Shown one piece after another: positions 8,104 through 17,973 of a DNA stretch of 64,000 nucleotides. Source of the stretch: Nocardiopsis sp. ATB16-24. Its GTDB lineage: Bacteria; Actinomycetota; Actinomycetes; Streptosporangiales; Streptosporangiaceae. The translations under genes and the position numbers were made by a program. Within the stretch, counting starts at the first letter, position 1. Each line of letters begins with the position of its first letter. The notes under the pieces are model-generated. The model was not told where the DNA came from. It did no database searches and saw only the letters and a list, made by a program, of their open reading frames with translations. The stretch spans positions 124,001 to 188,000 of the forward strand of contig NZ_JASCXJ010000008.1 in NCBI RefSeq assembly GCF_030271535.1. Reading direction: 5' to 3'.

Positions 8104-8472
8104 ATGACCACCACACGCAGACCCGGCTCGTACCACTGCGGCATCGACGCGGCCATGGACGTCATCGGCGGCAAGTGGAAGGTGCTCGTCCTGTGGGCAC
8201 TGGACGAGCGGGCACGCCGCTTCGGTGAACTGCGCCGCATGCTCGACGGGATCACGGAGAAGGTCCTGACCGCGCATCTACGCGAACTGGAGGAGGACGG
8301 GATCGTACGGAGGAAGGATTTCGGTGAGGTCCCGCCCCGCGTCGAGTATGCGTTGACCCCCCTGGGCCGGTCCCTGAACCAGGCCCTGGAACCGCTCGGT
8401 GCCTGGGGCCGCGCGCACGTCATCGGAGTCGGTGCCGACGCACCGGTTCGGAAGCGACTCGCGGCCCCCTGA
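8104..8472 (+). CDS. HxlR family winged-helix regulator
   Basis: This 122-aa protein has the HxlR core: a Cys near the N-terminus (YHCGIDAAMDVIGGKWKVLVL) and the winged-helix run FGELRRMLDGITEKVLTAHLRELEEDGIV. HxlR proteins sense electrophiles, oxidants or metabolites, and here Cys12 is the single candidate redox residue. The ATG follows a strong AGGAGG (8091-8096), which decides the start against the in-frame ATG at 8026. A perfect palindrome 37 nt upstream suggests autoregulation and control of the divergent oxidoreductase. Confidence 0.92.
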   Translation: MTTTRRPGSYHCGIDAAMDVIGGKWKVLVLWALDERARRFGELRRMLDGITEKVLTAHLRELEEDGIVRRKDFGEVPPRVEYALTPLGRSLNQALEPLGAWGRAHVIGVGADAPVRKRLAAP

Positions 8473-8484
8473 CCTCCCCGGGGC

Positions 8485-9486
8485 TCAGACCTCGTCGAGT
8501 TCTCCCTCACGGCCGGCGAGCAGCCGACGCAGCGAGACCACCCGGTCCGGATCCAACTCTCCGCGCTCCAGCGCGCCCTGGATGGCACAGCCCGGGGCGT
8601 CGGGCTGATGGGAACAGGCGGGCGGGCAGTCCTCGGCGGCACCCGCCAGGTCCGCGAACCCCTCGACGATGTCCTCCGGCGCGATGTGGGCCAGACCGAA
8701 GCTGCGCACTCCGGGGGTGTCGATCAACCAGCCGTCCTCGAAGGGCAGGGCGGCGGCGGAGGTGGAGGTGTGACGGCCCCGTCCGGTGACCGCGTTGACG
8801 TCTCCCACGGCCCTGTCGCTGCCCGGGACGAGGCGGTTGACCAGCGTGGACTTGCCCACGCCGGAGGAGCCGACGAACACGGTGGTGCGTCCGGTCAGAC
8901 GGGCTCTCAGACCGTCGAGACCCTTCTCGGGAGCGAGCACCTCGTAGGGCACGCCGAGGGGCTCGTACACGCGCAACAGCTCCCCGGGCCCGGCCAGGTC
9001 GGCCTTGGTCAGACACAGGAGGGGGTCGAGCCCGGCGTCGTAGGCGGCGACCAGGCAGCGGTCCACGAAGCGCGGTTGCGGGGCGGGGTCGGCGAGCGCG
9101 CAGACGATCGCCATCTGGTCGGCGTTGGCGACGATCACCCGTTCGACCGGGTCGGTGTCGTCGGCCGTACGTCGCAGGACGGACGTACGCTCCTTGACGC
9201 GCACGATGCGGGCCAACGTGTCGGGCCTGCCGGACAGGTCGCCCACCACGTCGACGCGGTCACCGACGACGATGGAACCGCGGCCGAGCTCCCGGGCCTT
9301 CATCGCCACCACGAGCACATCGTCGACCAGACAGCGGTACCGTCCTCGGTCCACGGTGGTGACCATGCCCTCCACGGCGTCCTCGTGCTTGGGCCGCTTA
9401 CGAGTGCGGGGCCTGGATCCGCCCCGGGCGCGCACACGGACGTCCTCCTCGTCCAGGTGACGTCCCCCGCCCCGTGTGCGGCTCAT
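8485..9486 (-). CDS. rsgA: ribosome small subunit-dependent GTPase A
   Basis: This 333-aa circularly permuted GTPase acts in late 30S subunit maturation. It has an N-terminal OB-fold, then the G4 motif LTKADL, then G1 GSSGVGKST and G3 DTPG, and a C-terminal zinc-binding region with the pattern C-x3-C-x-H-x6-C ([14 protein letters not shown]). The ATG overlaps the TGA of aroA (ATGA), so translation is probably coupled to aroA. It is convergent with hxlR at a distance of 12 nt. Confidence 0.95.
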   Translation of the reverse strand: MSRTRGGGRHLDEEDVRVRARGGSRPRTRKRPKHEDAVEGMVTTVDRGRYRCLVDDVLVVAMKARELGRGSIVVGDRVDVVGDLSGRPDTLARIVRVKERTSVLRRTADDTDPVERVIVANADQMAIVCALADPAPQPRFVDRCLVAAYDAGLDPLLCLTKADLAGPGELLRVYEPLGVPYEVLAPEKGLDGLRARLTGRTTVFVGSSGVGKSTLVNRLVPGSDRAVGDVNAVTGRGRHTSTSAAALPFEDGWLIDTPGVRSFGLAHIAPEDIVEGFADLAGAAEDCPPACSHQPDAPGCAIQGALERGELDPDRVVSLRRLLAGREGELDEV

Positions 9487-10823
9487 GCCAGGGCCTCCGC
9501 CCACAACCCCGGGAAGTCGGGCAGGGTCTTGCGCGTGGTGGCGATGTTCTCCACCTCCACTCCGGGCACCGCGAGCCCGATCACCGCGCCGGAGGTGGCC
9601 ATACGGTGGTCGTCGTAGGAGTGGAACACCCCGCCGTGCAGGGGCCGGGGAACGATGACCAACCCGTCGGGAAGCTCCTCCACATCGCCGCCCAGACGGT
9701 TGATCTCGGTGGCCAGGGCGGCGATGCGATCGGTCTCGTGACGGCGAAGGTGGGCCACACCGGTCAGTCGGGAAGGAGTGGAGGCCAGCGCGGCCACGGC
9801 GGCGATGGTGGGGGTCAGTTCGCCGACGTCGCGCAGGTCGGCGTCGATGCCCAGGATCCGCCCGGTGCCGCGCAGGGTGAGCCCCTCGGGGGACCAGGAC
9901 ACCTCACCGCCCATGCGGGTCAACAGCGATCGCAGCCGGTCGCCGGGCTGGGTGGTGTGCTCCGGCCAACCTTCGACGGTCACCCGGCCGCCACTGACCA
10001 GGGCCGCGGCCAGGAAGGGGGCGGCGTTGGACAGGTCGGGCTCCACGGTGATGTCGGAGACCTCGATCGGACCCGGCTCGACCTTCCAGGAGTCCTCGGC
10101 GGTGGACACCGCCACACCGGCCGAGCGCAGCATCTCCACGGTCATGTCCAGGTGGGGCTGGGAGGGCACGGGCGGCCCGGAGTGGCGTACGTGTACGCCC
10201 TCGGTGAAGCGGGCGCCGCTCAGGAGCAGGGCCGAGACGAACTGGGAGGAGCCGGACGCGTCCAGGGTCACCTCGCCGCCGCGTACGGCACCGGTGCCGT
10301 GGACGGTCATGGGCAGACCGCCCCGACCACCGTCGTCGATGTCGGCTCCCAGCCCGCGCAGCGCGGACAGCAGTTCGCCCACGGGCCGTTCCCGGGCGCG
10401 CGGGTCTCCGTCGAAGTCGACGGTGCCCGAGGCCAGGGCGGCCAAGGGCGGTACGAAACGCATCACGGTACCCGCGTTGCCGACGTCGATGGCGGCCGGC
10501 CCGCGCAGCGGAGCCGGGGTCACCGACAGCTCCGTGCCCGTGTCGTCCGTGGCCTCGACCCGCACGCCCAGGGCGCGTAGGGCACCGATCATCAACTCGC
10601 TGTCGCGGCTGACGAGGGAGTGACGGATCCGACACGGGGTCTGGGACAACGCGGCCAGGACCAGGGCGCGGTTGGTCATGGACTTGGACCCGGGCAGGCC
10701 GATTCGTGCGCGCATCGGCCGTTCGGCCCTCGGCGCCGGCCAGTGACCGCCCGAAGACGCGGCGGATGTGGACGTGTCGGAACCGGTGGACCGGAAGGGC
10801 TGTGAGGACGCGGAGTCAGGCAT
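9483..10823 (-). CDS. aroA: 3-phosphoshikimate 1-carboxyvinyltransferase (EPSP synthase)
   Basis: This 446-aa enzyme of the shikimate pathway joins PEP to shikimate-3-phosphate. Visible motifs are [16 protein letters not shown] near residue 44, [19 protein letters not shown], and the C-terminal HETDRI and DDHRMA. The WPAP segment before the first beta strand is usual in actinobacterial AroA and supports the long start at 10823. It is the first gene of an aroA-rsgA operon. The motifs suggest a class I-like enzyme; glyphosate sensitivity cannot be read with certainty. Confidence 0.95.
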   Translation of the reverse strand: MPDSASSQPFRSTGSDTSTSAASSGGHWPAPRAERPMRARIGLPGSKSMTNRALVLAALSQTPCRIRHSLVSRDSELMIGALRALGVRVEATDDTGTELSVTPAPLRGPAAIDVGNAGTVMRFVPPLAALASGTVDFDGDPRARERPVGELLSALRGLGADIDDGGRGGLPMTVHGTGAVRGGEVTLDASGSSQFVSALLLSGARFTEGVHVRHSGPPVPSQPHLDMTVEMLRSAGVAVSTAEDSWKVEPGPIEVSDITVEPDLSNAAPFLAAALVSGGRVTVEGWPEHTTQPGDRLRSLLTRMGGEVSWSPEGLTLRGTGRILGIDADLRDVGELTPTIAAVAALASTPSRLTGVAHLRRHETDRIAALATEINRLGGDVEELPDGLVIVPRPLHGGVFHSYDDHRMATSGAVIGLAVPGVEVENIATTRKTLPDFPGLWAEALA

Positions 10824-10964
10824 GCCCCAAGGCTATCGGGATCAGGACGAACGCAGGGTGACGGCCTCGATCCCGTGGGCGGCCGACCCCGCCTCCTCGA
10901 CGGCAGGGCGGTGGTGGGACGCACAGCCCCGGACGACTCGGGACGGACGTATCCTTGTTCCGCC

Positions 10965-12149
10965 ATGGTGTATTTGGATCACGCTGCAACGACCGAGGTC
11001 CGCCCCGAGGTGGTCGCCGACGTCGCGGCCGAGCTCGGCGCCCTCGGGAACCCCTCGTCCCTGCACGGACACGGACGGGCCGCGCGTCGCACGGTCGAAG
11101 AGGCACGTGAACGCGTCGCCGAGGCCCTCGGGGCCACACCGCACGAGGTGGTCTTCACCGGTGGGGGCACCGAGTCCGACAACATCGCCATCAAGGGCCT
11201 GTACTGGGCCCGTAACGACGGAGGCGGGGAGATCCGCAGACCACGGATCCTCACCAGCGCCGTCGAGCACCACGCGGCCCTGGACCCCGCGCACTGGATG
11301 GCCGAGCACCAGGGCGCCGTACACGAGAAGCTGCCCGTGGACGCGTCGGGACGGGTGAGTCCGGTGGCGCTGCGGGAGGCGATCGAGGATGGTGCGGGCC
11401 CGGAGTCGGTCGCGTTGGTGTCCGTCATGTGGGCCAACAACGAGGTGGGCACCGTCCAGCCGGTGCCCGAACTGGCCGCCGTCGCCGCCGAGTACGGCAT
11501 TCCCTTCCACACCGACGCGGTGCAGGCCGTGGGCGTGGAACCGGTCGACTTCGTCGCGAGCGGGGTGAGCGCACTGACGCTCACCGGACACAAGCTCGGC
11601 GGCCCCGTCGGCGCGGGGGCGCTGCTGGTCGCACGCGGGCTGACCCCGACGCCGGTCCTGCACGGAGGCGGTCAGGAACGCGACATCCGTTCGGGGACCC
11701 TGGCGACACCGTTGCTACGGGGTCTGGCCACGGCGGTCCGCATGGCGGTGGACGAGCGCGAGAAACACGTCGAACACCTGAGGGCCCTGCGGGACGACCT
11801 GGAGGAGCGGGTTCGTGCCGTGGTCCCCGACGTGGTCGTCAACGGAGACCCCGAACACCGGTTGCCGGGGATCTCCCACCTGTCCTTCCCCGGCTGTGAG
11901 GGCGACGCGCTGCTGATGCTGCTGGACGCCAAGGGCATCTCCTGCTCGACCGGTTCGGCCTGCTCCGCGGGGGTGGCCCAGCCCAGTCACGTCCTGTTGG
12001 AGATGGGCGCCGACCCCGAGACCGCGTTGAGCAGTCTGCGCCTGTCACTGGGACGCACCTCCGGCGAGAGGGACGTCGAGGCGCTGGTGGAGGCGATCGG
12101 ACCGGCGGTGGAACGGGCCCGGGCCGCCCGCGCCAAGCGCCGCCGCTGA
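10965..12149 (+). CDS. cysteine desulfurase (NifS/IscS-like)
   Basis: This 394-aa PLP enzyme has YLDHAATT at its N-terminus, the Schiff-base lysine in LTGHKLGG (Lys210), and the catalytic cysteine in SCSTGSACSAG (Cys333). It moves sulfur from cysteine to a persulfide for tRNA thiolation or Fe-S assembly. In many actinobacteria this single IscS/NifS-like gene is followed by mnmA; here the next gene is convergent and mnmA is not in the window. TATCCT (10950-10955) lies 9 nt before the ATG, so the mRNA may be almost leaderless. Confidence 0.93.
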   Translation: MVYLDHAATTEVRPEVVADVAAELGALGNPSSLHGHGRAARRTVEEARERVAEALGATPHEVVFTGGGTESDNIAIKGLYWARNDGGGEIRRPRILTSAVEHHAALDPAHWMAEHQGAVHEKLPVDASGRVSPVALREAIEDGAGPESVALVSVMWANNEVGTVQPVPELAAVAAEYGIPFHTDAVQAVGVEPVDFVASGVSALTLTGHKLGGPVGAGALLVARGLTPTPVLHGGGQERDIRSGTLATPLLRGLATAVRMAVDEREKHVEHLRALRDDLEERVRAVVPDVVVNGDPEHRLPGISHLSFPGCEGDALLMLLDAKGISCSTGSACSAGVAQPSHVLLEMGADPETALSSLRLSLGRTSGERDVEALVEAIGPAVERARAARAKRRR

Positions 12150-12170
12150 CGTCTCCACGCGGTCCCGACG

Positions 12171-12785
<615 letters not shown>

Positions 12786-12855
12786 GGTTCGCTTTCGGAC
12801 GAGACGTGCGGGGCACACAGAGTACTGGCCCGTTCCGGGCGAGGTCATCGCCGGG

Positions 12856-13254
12856 TCAGGCCGGGGGCTCGGGCTCCCCGTCCTCCCGGGGGTCGCGGCC
12901 CTGGCGTTCCTGTGCCTCACGGGCACGCCGTCGCTGCTCCTCGGCGCGCTCACGGCAGCGACGGAGGAACTCCTCGTCCTCCTCGGGGGTCGAGGCGCGG
13001 GCGCGGTTGGGGTGTTCGTACTCGGGGAAGGGCGGCGGCGGACCGGTCGGAGTGACCGTGGCCGGGTCGCGTCGTGGGCGTCCGAGCGCGAACCAGAGCA
13101 GTGCTCCGAACTTGGGCAGGAGGAGGACGATCACGGTCCAGACCGGTTTGGGCAGCAGCCGGATGGAGCCGGAGTCCGAGCCGATCACGTCGAACAGGGC
13201 GTACACCCAGACGCCGAGCGCGACCACGCTGAGCACAAGGGCGAGGTAGGTCAA
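12856..13254 (-). CDS. PLDc_N-type small membrane protein
   Basis: This 132-aa protein has two closely spaced transmembrane helices (about residues 3-22 and 37-57). The loop segment [27 protein letters not shown] is characteristic of the PLDc_N (phospholipase D nuclease N-terminal) family. A charged Arg/Glu-rich cytoplasmic tail follows ([25 protein letters not shown]). There is no phospholipase catalytic domain. Stand-alone PLDc_N proteins are common and uncharacterised in actinobacteria. Confidence 0.82.
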   Translation of the reverse strand: MTYLALVLSVVALGVWVYALFDVIGSDSGSIRLLPKPVWTVIVLLLPKFGALLWFALGRPRRDPATVTPTGPPPPFPEYEHPNRARASTPEEDEEFLRRCRERAEEQRRRAREAQERQGRDPREDGEPEPPA

Positions 13255-13305
13255 CGGGTTCCGTCCAATCGGGGATCGAGGATGCCGCTCACGGGCAGGG
13301 ACAGG

Positions 13306-13329
13306 CGGTGCGCGGGGGGCCGCGCACCG
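13306..13329. other. GC-rich hairpin in a divergent intergenic region
   Basis: A perfect 10-bp stem (13306-13315 with 13320-13329) with a GGGG loop lies between the PLDc_N gene (start 13254, minus) and the XRE gene (start 13524, plus). It has no U-tract and sits in the promoter or leader space of both genes, so it may be a leader hairpin or an operator rather than a terminator. The rest of 13255-13523 shows nothing recognisable. Confidence 0.5.
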
Positions 13330-13523
13330 GGGGTCGAGGCCGGTCGGGTGGGGGAGCCGTGTCGGTTCTTACCGGGATGTGTCAAGGACTTACCACGGAT
13401 CGCCGTCCCCGTCCTGTCGCTTGACCGGTGATCCGACGCGGGAGAGGGTCGGAAGAACGGCGGAGACAGGATTGGAAGCCGATCCGAGGGTATATGTCGG
13501 TCTGTCGGGCGACGGAGGAGGTC

Positions 13524-14342
13524 ATGGCCATGAACAGTGCACTACCGTCCGCGATGTGGCTCCCCTTCGCCGCGCGGGTACTGCGGGCGCGGTCCGACAG
13601 GGGACTCTCGCGGGCCGAACTCGCGGAGACGGTGGGGGTGACCGACGACAAGCTCCGTGAGGTGGAGAGCGCCTACTGCCGTCCGGCGCGTTCGCTGGTC
13701 GAGCGTGTGGACAACGCCCTGGGCACGGACCACCAGCTTCTGGAGGCGTGGGCGACCAGCCTTCAGGCCGAGGCCTTCCCCAACGAGTTCGGAGACCAGT
13801 GGGAACTGGGGGTCCACACCACCCACCTGTGGGAGCACCAGCCCATGACGGTGCCGGTGTTCCTGCGCACCCGCGAGTACTCGCGTGCGGTCCTCGGTCC
13901 GCGCCACCCCGATCTGTCCCCGGACGCCGTCGAGGAGATGGTGGAGGAGGAGATGGCCAACCGGGCGGCCATGACCGGTCCGGACGGGCCCGCGCTGCGG
14001 GTGATCCTCAACGAGTCGGCGCTGCAACGCCCCCAGGGGGGCGCCGCGGTCCTCAACGCCCAGCGTGACTTCCTCGCCGACCTGATCGAGGCCGGCATCG
14101 TCACCATGGGCGTGATCCCCGAACGAACCCCGAACCACCCGGGCCTGGGGGGCGCCTTCCGGATGATGGAGTTCGCCGACCGTCCCAGCATGGTCTACGC
14201 CTTCGCCGCCGAGGGCGGCGATCTGACGGCCGACCTCGAACAGGTCGGTCGCTGCGCCATGGTGCGCGAGGCCATCGAGGACGTCGCGGTGGAACTCACA
14301 CCGCGATCGGAACTGCTGACCGCGCGCTGGCCCGAGGGTTAG
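13524..14342 (+). CDS. XRE-family regulator with DUF5753 effector domain
   Basis: This 272-aa protein has an N-terminal XRE helix-turn-helix (RAELAETVGVTDDKLREVESAYCRPA, about residues 28-55). The DUF5753 domain follows (PVFLRTREYSRAVL ... VILNESALQR ... FRMMEF), typical of the large actinobacterial family of paired DUF397/DUF5753 regulators. No DUF397 partner gene is adjacent here. GGAGGAGG 3 nt before the ATG at 13524 decides the start against GTG/ATG codons further upstream. It stands 52 nt upstream of the first amidohydrolase, whose own promoter overlaps the end of this gene region. Confidence 0.88.
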   Translation: MAMNSALPSAMWLPFAARVLRARSDRGLSRAELAETVGVTDDKLREVESAYCRPARSLVERVDNALGTDHQLLEAWATSLQAEAFPNEFGDQWELGVHTTHLWEHQPMTVPVFLRTREYSRAVLGPRHPDLSPDAVEEMVEEEMANRAAMTGPDGPALRVILNESALQRPQGGAAVLNAQRDFLADLIEAGIVTMGVIPERTPNHPGLGGAFRMMEFADRPSMVYAFAAEGGDLTADLEQVGRCAMVREAIEDVAVELTPRSELLTARWPEG

Positions 14343-14357
14343 ATCCGGTCCCCGATC

Positions 14358-14387
14358 TTGGGTCGCGGGCCTCCGATGGGTTAGTTT
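14358..14387 (+). promoter_or_regulatory. promoter of amidohydrolase copy 1 (leaderless type)
   Basis: TTGGGT (14358-14363) and TAGTTT (14382-14387) have an 18-bp spacer, and the -10 box lies only 7 nt before the ATG at 14395. The transcript should therefore begin at or next to the start codon. No ribosome-binding site is visible before the ATG. Confidence 0.65.
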
Positions 14388-15627
14388 GCCCGCCATGGAT
14401 ATCGCGATCACATCCGGATACGTCGTGCCCGTCGACGGGGACCCCATCGACGGCGGCACCGTCCTCATCACCGATGGCAGGATCACCGCCGTCGGTGCGG
14501 ACGCCGACGTCACCGTGCCCGAGGGCGCCACCGTCGTCGACGCCTCCGGCAGGTGGGTGCTTCCCGGTTTCGTGGAGGCCCACGGCCACATCGGCATCGA
14601 CGAGGAGGGCATCGGCTGGGCCGGTGACGACACCAACGAGATGACCGACCCCAACGGTGCCCGTATGAGGGCGTTGGACGCCATCAACCCCGCCGACCGC
14701 GGCTTCGTCGACGCCCTGTCGGGGGGTGTCACCAGCTCGGTCGTCAAACCCGGCTCCGGAAACCCCATCGGTGGGCAGACCGTGGCCGTCAAGTGCTGGG
14801 GTCGCAGCATGGAGGACCGGCTCATCAAGCACCCGGTCAGCGTCAAGAGCGCACTGGGGGAGAACCCCAAGCGGGTGTACGGCAACAAGGACAGGCTTCC
14901 CTCCACGCGTCAGGGTGTGGCGGCGGTCATCCGTGACGCCTTCACCAAGGCACAGGACTACAAGGCCCGGCGCGACCACGCCGCGGACAAGGGCGAACCC
15001 TTCGAGCGGGACAACACCCTGGAGGTGCTGGTCAAGGTCTTGGACGGCGAACTTCCCTGGTGTCAGCACACGCACCGCGCCGACGACATCCACACCGCGA
15101 TCCGGTTGGCGGACGAGTTCGGTTACCGGCTGGTGGTCAACCACTGCACCGAGGGTCATCTGCTGGCCGACGAGCTGGCCGAGCGCGACATCCCGGTGAT
15201 CACCGGACCGCTCATGACCAGCCGATCCAAAGTGGAGGTCAACAACAAGACCCTCGCCAACCCGGGCATCCTGGACCGGGCGGGTGTGAAGGTGGCGCTC
15301 ACCACCGACCACCCGGTCGTGCCGATCGAGTTCCTGGTCCACCAGGCCACTCTGTGCGTGAAGGAGGGGATGGATCCGGTGTCGGCGATCCGGTCGCTCA
15401 CGGTCAACCCCGCCGAGATCATGGGCATCTCCGACCGGGTCGGCGCTCTCAAGCCGGGTCTGGACGGTGACGTGGTGGTGTGGTCGGGTGATCCGCTGGA
15501 CGTGATGAGCCGTGCCCTGCGCGTGTTCGTGGAGGGCCGTGAGGTCTACACCTACGACGAGGAGGCCGGCGAGGGCACCGCGTTGGATCCCTACTACCGC
15601 GAGCGGTAGCCCCACCGACCGGCCCGC
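14374..15627 (+). repeat. direct repeat unit 1 (amidohydrolase duplication)
   Basis: This 1254-bp unit recurs at 15892-17145 at an offset of 1518 bp. It runs from CGATGGGTTAG, inside the promoter spacer, to CCGGCCCGC, 18 nt after the stop codon. Flanking sequence outside the unit does not match. The last 387 bp are identical in both copies. Confidence 0.95.
14395..15609 (+). CDS. amidohydrolase, COG1228-like, tandem copy 1
   Basis: This 404-aa metal-dependent hydrolase has the small N-terminal beta-sandwich strand, then HGH at residues 63-65 (the HxH metal motif), Lys133 in AVKCWGR as candidate bridging lysine, HTH at 225-227, His250 in VVNHCTEGH and Asp305 in TTDHP. These are the ligands expected for an imidazolonepropionase-like amidohydrolase. 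NPAEIMGISDRVGALKPG near the C-terminus is the usual family signature. The substrate is unknown; hydrolysis of a cyclic amide or a related bond is likely. It is followed 304 nt later by a near-identical paralogue. Confidence 0.88.
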   Translation: MDIAITSGYVVPVDGDPIDGGTVLITDGRITAVGADADVTVPEGATVVDASGRWVLPGFVEAHGHIGIDEEGIGWAGDDTNEMTDPNGARMRALDAINPADRGFVDALSGGVTSSVVKPGSGNPIGGQTVAVKCWGRSMEDRLIKHPVSVKSALGENPKRVYGNKDRLPSTRQGVAAVIRDAFTKAQDYKARRDHAADKGEPFERDNTLEVLVKVLDGELPWCQHTHRADDIHTAIRLADEFGYRLVVNHCTEGHLLADELAERDIPVITGPLMTSRSKVEVNNKTLANPGILDRAGVKVALTTDHPVVPIEFLVHQATLCVKEGMDPVSAIRSLTVNPAEIMGISDRVGALKPGLDGDVVVWSGDPLDVMSRALRVFVEGREVYTYDEEAGEGTALDPYYRER

Positions 15628-15891
15628 CCGGACCTTTGATCCGTGGTCGTCCCGCCGTGACGCGGCGGGACGCTTCCACTCCCGGAGACCCTCCGCCGTG
15701 GAGCCGTGACCGTTCTCGACATCAGGCCCTCGTGAGCCCGCACGCGGCTCGGGCGGCGGAAGAGGAAGACCCGGGGGACAGCGGTGCGTCGACCCTCGCC
15801 TCACGCACCCGCCCGCAGCGTCACCGAACCCCGTCGATCCCCGAACGGATCTTCGTGGCCGGACGGGACTCCACCGAGCGGTCCCCCCGCT

Positions 15892-17145
15892 CGATGGGTT
15901 AGTTTGCCCGCCATGGATATCGCGATCACATCCGGATACGTCGTGCCCGTCGACGGGGACCCCATCGACGGCGGCACCGTCCTCATCACCGATGGCAGGA
16001 TCACCGCCGTCGGTGCGGACGCCGACGTCACGGTCCCTGACGGCGCCACCGTCGTCGACGCCTCCGGCAGGTGGGTGCTCCCCGGTTTCGTGGAGGCCCA
16101 CGGCCACGTCGGCATCGCTGAGGAGGGCGTCGGCCTGGCCGGCGCGGACGCCAACGAGATGACCGACCCCAACGGTGCCCGTATGAGGGCGTTGGACGCC
16201 ATCAACCCCGCCGACCGCGGCTTCGTCGGCGCCCTGTCGGGGGGTGTCACCAGTTCGGTCGTCAAACCGGGTTCGACCAACCCCGTCGGTGGGCAGACCG
16301 TGGCCGTCAAGTGCTGGGGTCGCAGCATGGAGGACCGGCTCATCAAGCACCCGGTCAGCGTCAAGAGCGCACTGGGGGAGAACCCCAAGCGGGCTTATGG
16401 AGACAGGGACAGGCTTCCCTCCACGCGTCAGGGTGTGGCGGCGGTCATCCGTGACGCCTTCACCAAGGCACAGGACTACAAGGTCCGGCGTGACCACGCC
16501 GCGGACAAGGGCGAACCCTTCGAGCGGGACAACACCCTGGAGGTGCTGGTCAAGGTCTTGGACGGTGAGCTTCCCTGGTGTCAGCACACGCACCGCGCCG
16601 ACGACATCCACACCGCGATCCGGTTGGCGGACGAGTTCGGTTACCGGTTGGTGGTCAACCACTGCACCGAGGGTCATCTGCTGGCCGACGAGCTGGCCGA
16701 GCGCGGCATCCCGGTGATCACCGGACCGCTCATGATCAGTCGGGTGAAGACGGAGGTGAACAACAAGACCCTCGCCAACCCGGGCATCCTGGACCGGGCG
16801 GGTGTGAAGGTGGCGCTCACCACCGACCACCCGGTCGTGCCGATCGAGTTCCTGGTCCACCAGGCCACTCTGTGCGTGAAGGAGGGGATGGATCCGGTGT
16901 CGGCGATCCGGTCGCTCACGGTCAACCCCGCCGAGATCATGGGCATCTCCGACCGGGTCGGCGCTCTCAAGCCGGGTCTGGACGGTGACGTGGTGGTGTG
17001 GTCGGGTGATCCGCTGGACGTGATGAGCCGTGCCCTGCGCGTGTTCGTGGAGGGCCGTGAGGTCTACACCTACGACGAGGAGGCCGGCGAGGGCACCGCG
17101 TTGGATCCCTACTACCGCGAGCGGTAGCCCCACCGACCGGCCCGC
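15892..17145 (+). repeat. direct repeat unit 2 (amidohydrolase duplication)
   Basis: Second copy of the unit at 14374-15627. The left junction falls between the -35 and -10 boxes of the first copy's promoter, so this copy carries TAGTTT (15900-15905) but not TTGGGT. Differences from unit 1 are clustered in the 5' two thirds. Confidence 0.95.
15913..17127 (+). CDS. amidohydrolase, COG1228-like, tandem copy 2
   Basis: This 404-aa paralogue of the preceding gene differs at 18 residues by my count (about 95.5% identity). All proposed metal ligands (His63, His65, Lys133, His225, His227, His250, Asp305) are kept. Changes cluster just after the HxH motif (I66V, D69A, I73V, W75L, D78A, T80A), at 106-125, at 161-165, and at 265-280; the last 120 or so residues are identical. 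This pattern suggests a shift in substrate specificity with gene conversion of the 3' end. The upstream -35 box is missing, so expression may depend on read-through or a weaker promoter. Confidence 0.88.
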   Translation: MDIAITSGYVVPVDGDPIDGGTVLITDGRITAVGADADVTVPDGATVVDASGRWVLPGFVEAHGHVGIAEEGVGLAGADANEMTDPNGARMRALDAINPADRGFVGALSGGVTSSVVKPGSTNPVGGQTVAVKCWGRSMEDRLIKHPVSVKSALGENPKRAYGDRDRLPSTRQGVAAVIRDAFTKAQDYKVRRDHAADKGEPFERDNTLEVLVKVLDGELPWCQHTHRADDIHTAIRLADEFGYRLVVNHCTEGHLLADELAERGIPVITGPLMISRVKTEVNNKTLANPGILDRAGVKVALTTDHPVVPIEFLVHQATLCVKEGMDPVSAIRSLTVNPAEIMGISDRVGALKPGLDGDVVVWSGDPLDVMSRALRVFVEGREVYTYDEEAGEGTALDPYYRER

Positions 17146-17163
17146 GTCACACCGGCGGTCGGC

Positions 17164-17973
17164 CTATGCCGGGCCCACAGTGCGGAACGGAGCGCCCTTG
17201 GGAAGGTCCGGACCACCGACGCCCACCATCGCCACGGTCACCATCTCCGTCCCGGCACGCTCAAGGAGCGTGTCGGGACCGACGGAGTCGACCGGCGACA
17301 TCACGATGGGGCACCCCGCCGCGACGGGGGCCAGCAACAGCTCCGCCCCCTCGCCGAGCAGGCTCATCGGGGCGTCGGGTTCGACGAACAGGCCGGCCCG
17401 GTCCCCGGAGACCAACCCCCACCGCTCCGCCCGACGGCGGGCGTCCGCGGCGAGGGCCGCGCCCGTGCGGGTCCTCCTCCCGACCAGTGCGGGCGCCTCC
17501 GGATCGACCGGGTAGGGCGAGAAGTGGTCCCCGTGTCCGCGTACCTCGGTCGAGTAGTCCAGCACCATGGGCGGCACCTCGGCCAGCGGCAGGCCGAGAG
17601 GGTGCAGTGAGGTGCCCACGATCTCGTCGGCACCGCTGTCCAGGGCCGCCTCCAACCGGTCGGCGCCGGTCACCACGACCTGTGCGCCCTCGGGCGTCTC
17701 CCGTTCGGTGAGTTCCGCCACGGCCCCCACCGACCAGCACGAGAGCAGCCACACCAGGGATTGCCAGTGCACCGGCAGGTCGATGACCACCCGGTCCCCG
17801 GGCTGGACGCCCAGACCGTCCACCAGCATGTTCGAGGTCTTGGACACCCAGTTGTCGAAGGTGGCCCGGGACAGTTCCACCCGGCCGCCGGAGGTGTCGT
17901 AGGAGGTCACGAAGGGCTGTGCCGGGTCGGCGGCGACGAGGGCACGCCACAGGTGCGCGGGAGTCTCAGACAT
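17164..17973 (-). CDS. TIGR03089 family protein (AMP-binding-like)
   Basis: This 269-aa protein resembles the N-terminal part of acyl-adenylate-forming enzymes (YDTSGGRVELSRATFDNWVSKTSNML ... GVQPGDRVVIDLP) but lacks the P-loop-like TSGTTGxPKG motif and the C-terminal lid domain. That matches the actinobacterial family TIGR03089, whose function is unknown; it is unlikely to be a full acyl-CoA synthetase. TAAAGT (17981-17986, minus strand) lies 7 nt before the ATG, indicating a leaderless mRNA. It is convergent with amidohydrolase copy 2. Confidence 0.85.
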   Translation of the reverse strand: MSETPAHLWRALVAADPAQPFVTSYDTSGGRVELSRATFDNWVSKTSNMLVDGLGVQPGDRVVIDLPVHWQSLVWLLSCWSVGAVAELTERETPEGAQVVVTGADRLEAALDSGADEIVGTSLHPLGLPLAEVPPMVLDYSTEVRGHGDHFSPYPVDPEAPALVGRRTRTGAALAADARRRAERWGLVSGDRAGLFVEPDAPMSLLGEGAELLLAPVAAGCPIVMSPVDSVGPDTLLERAGTEMVTVAMVGVGGPDLPKGAPFRTVGPA

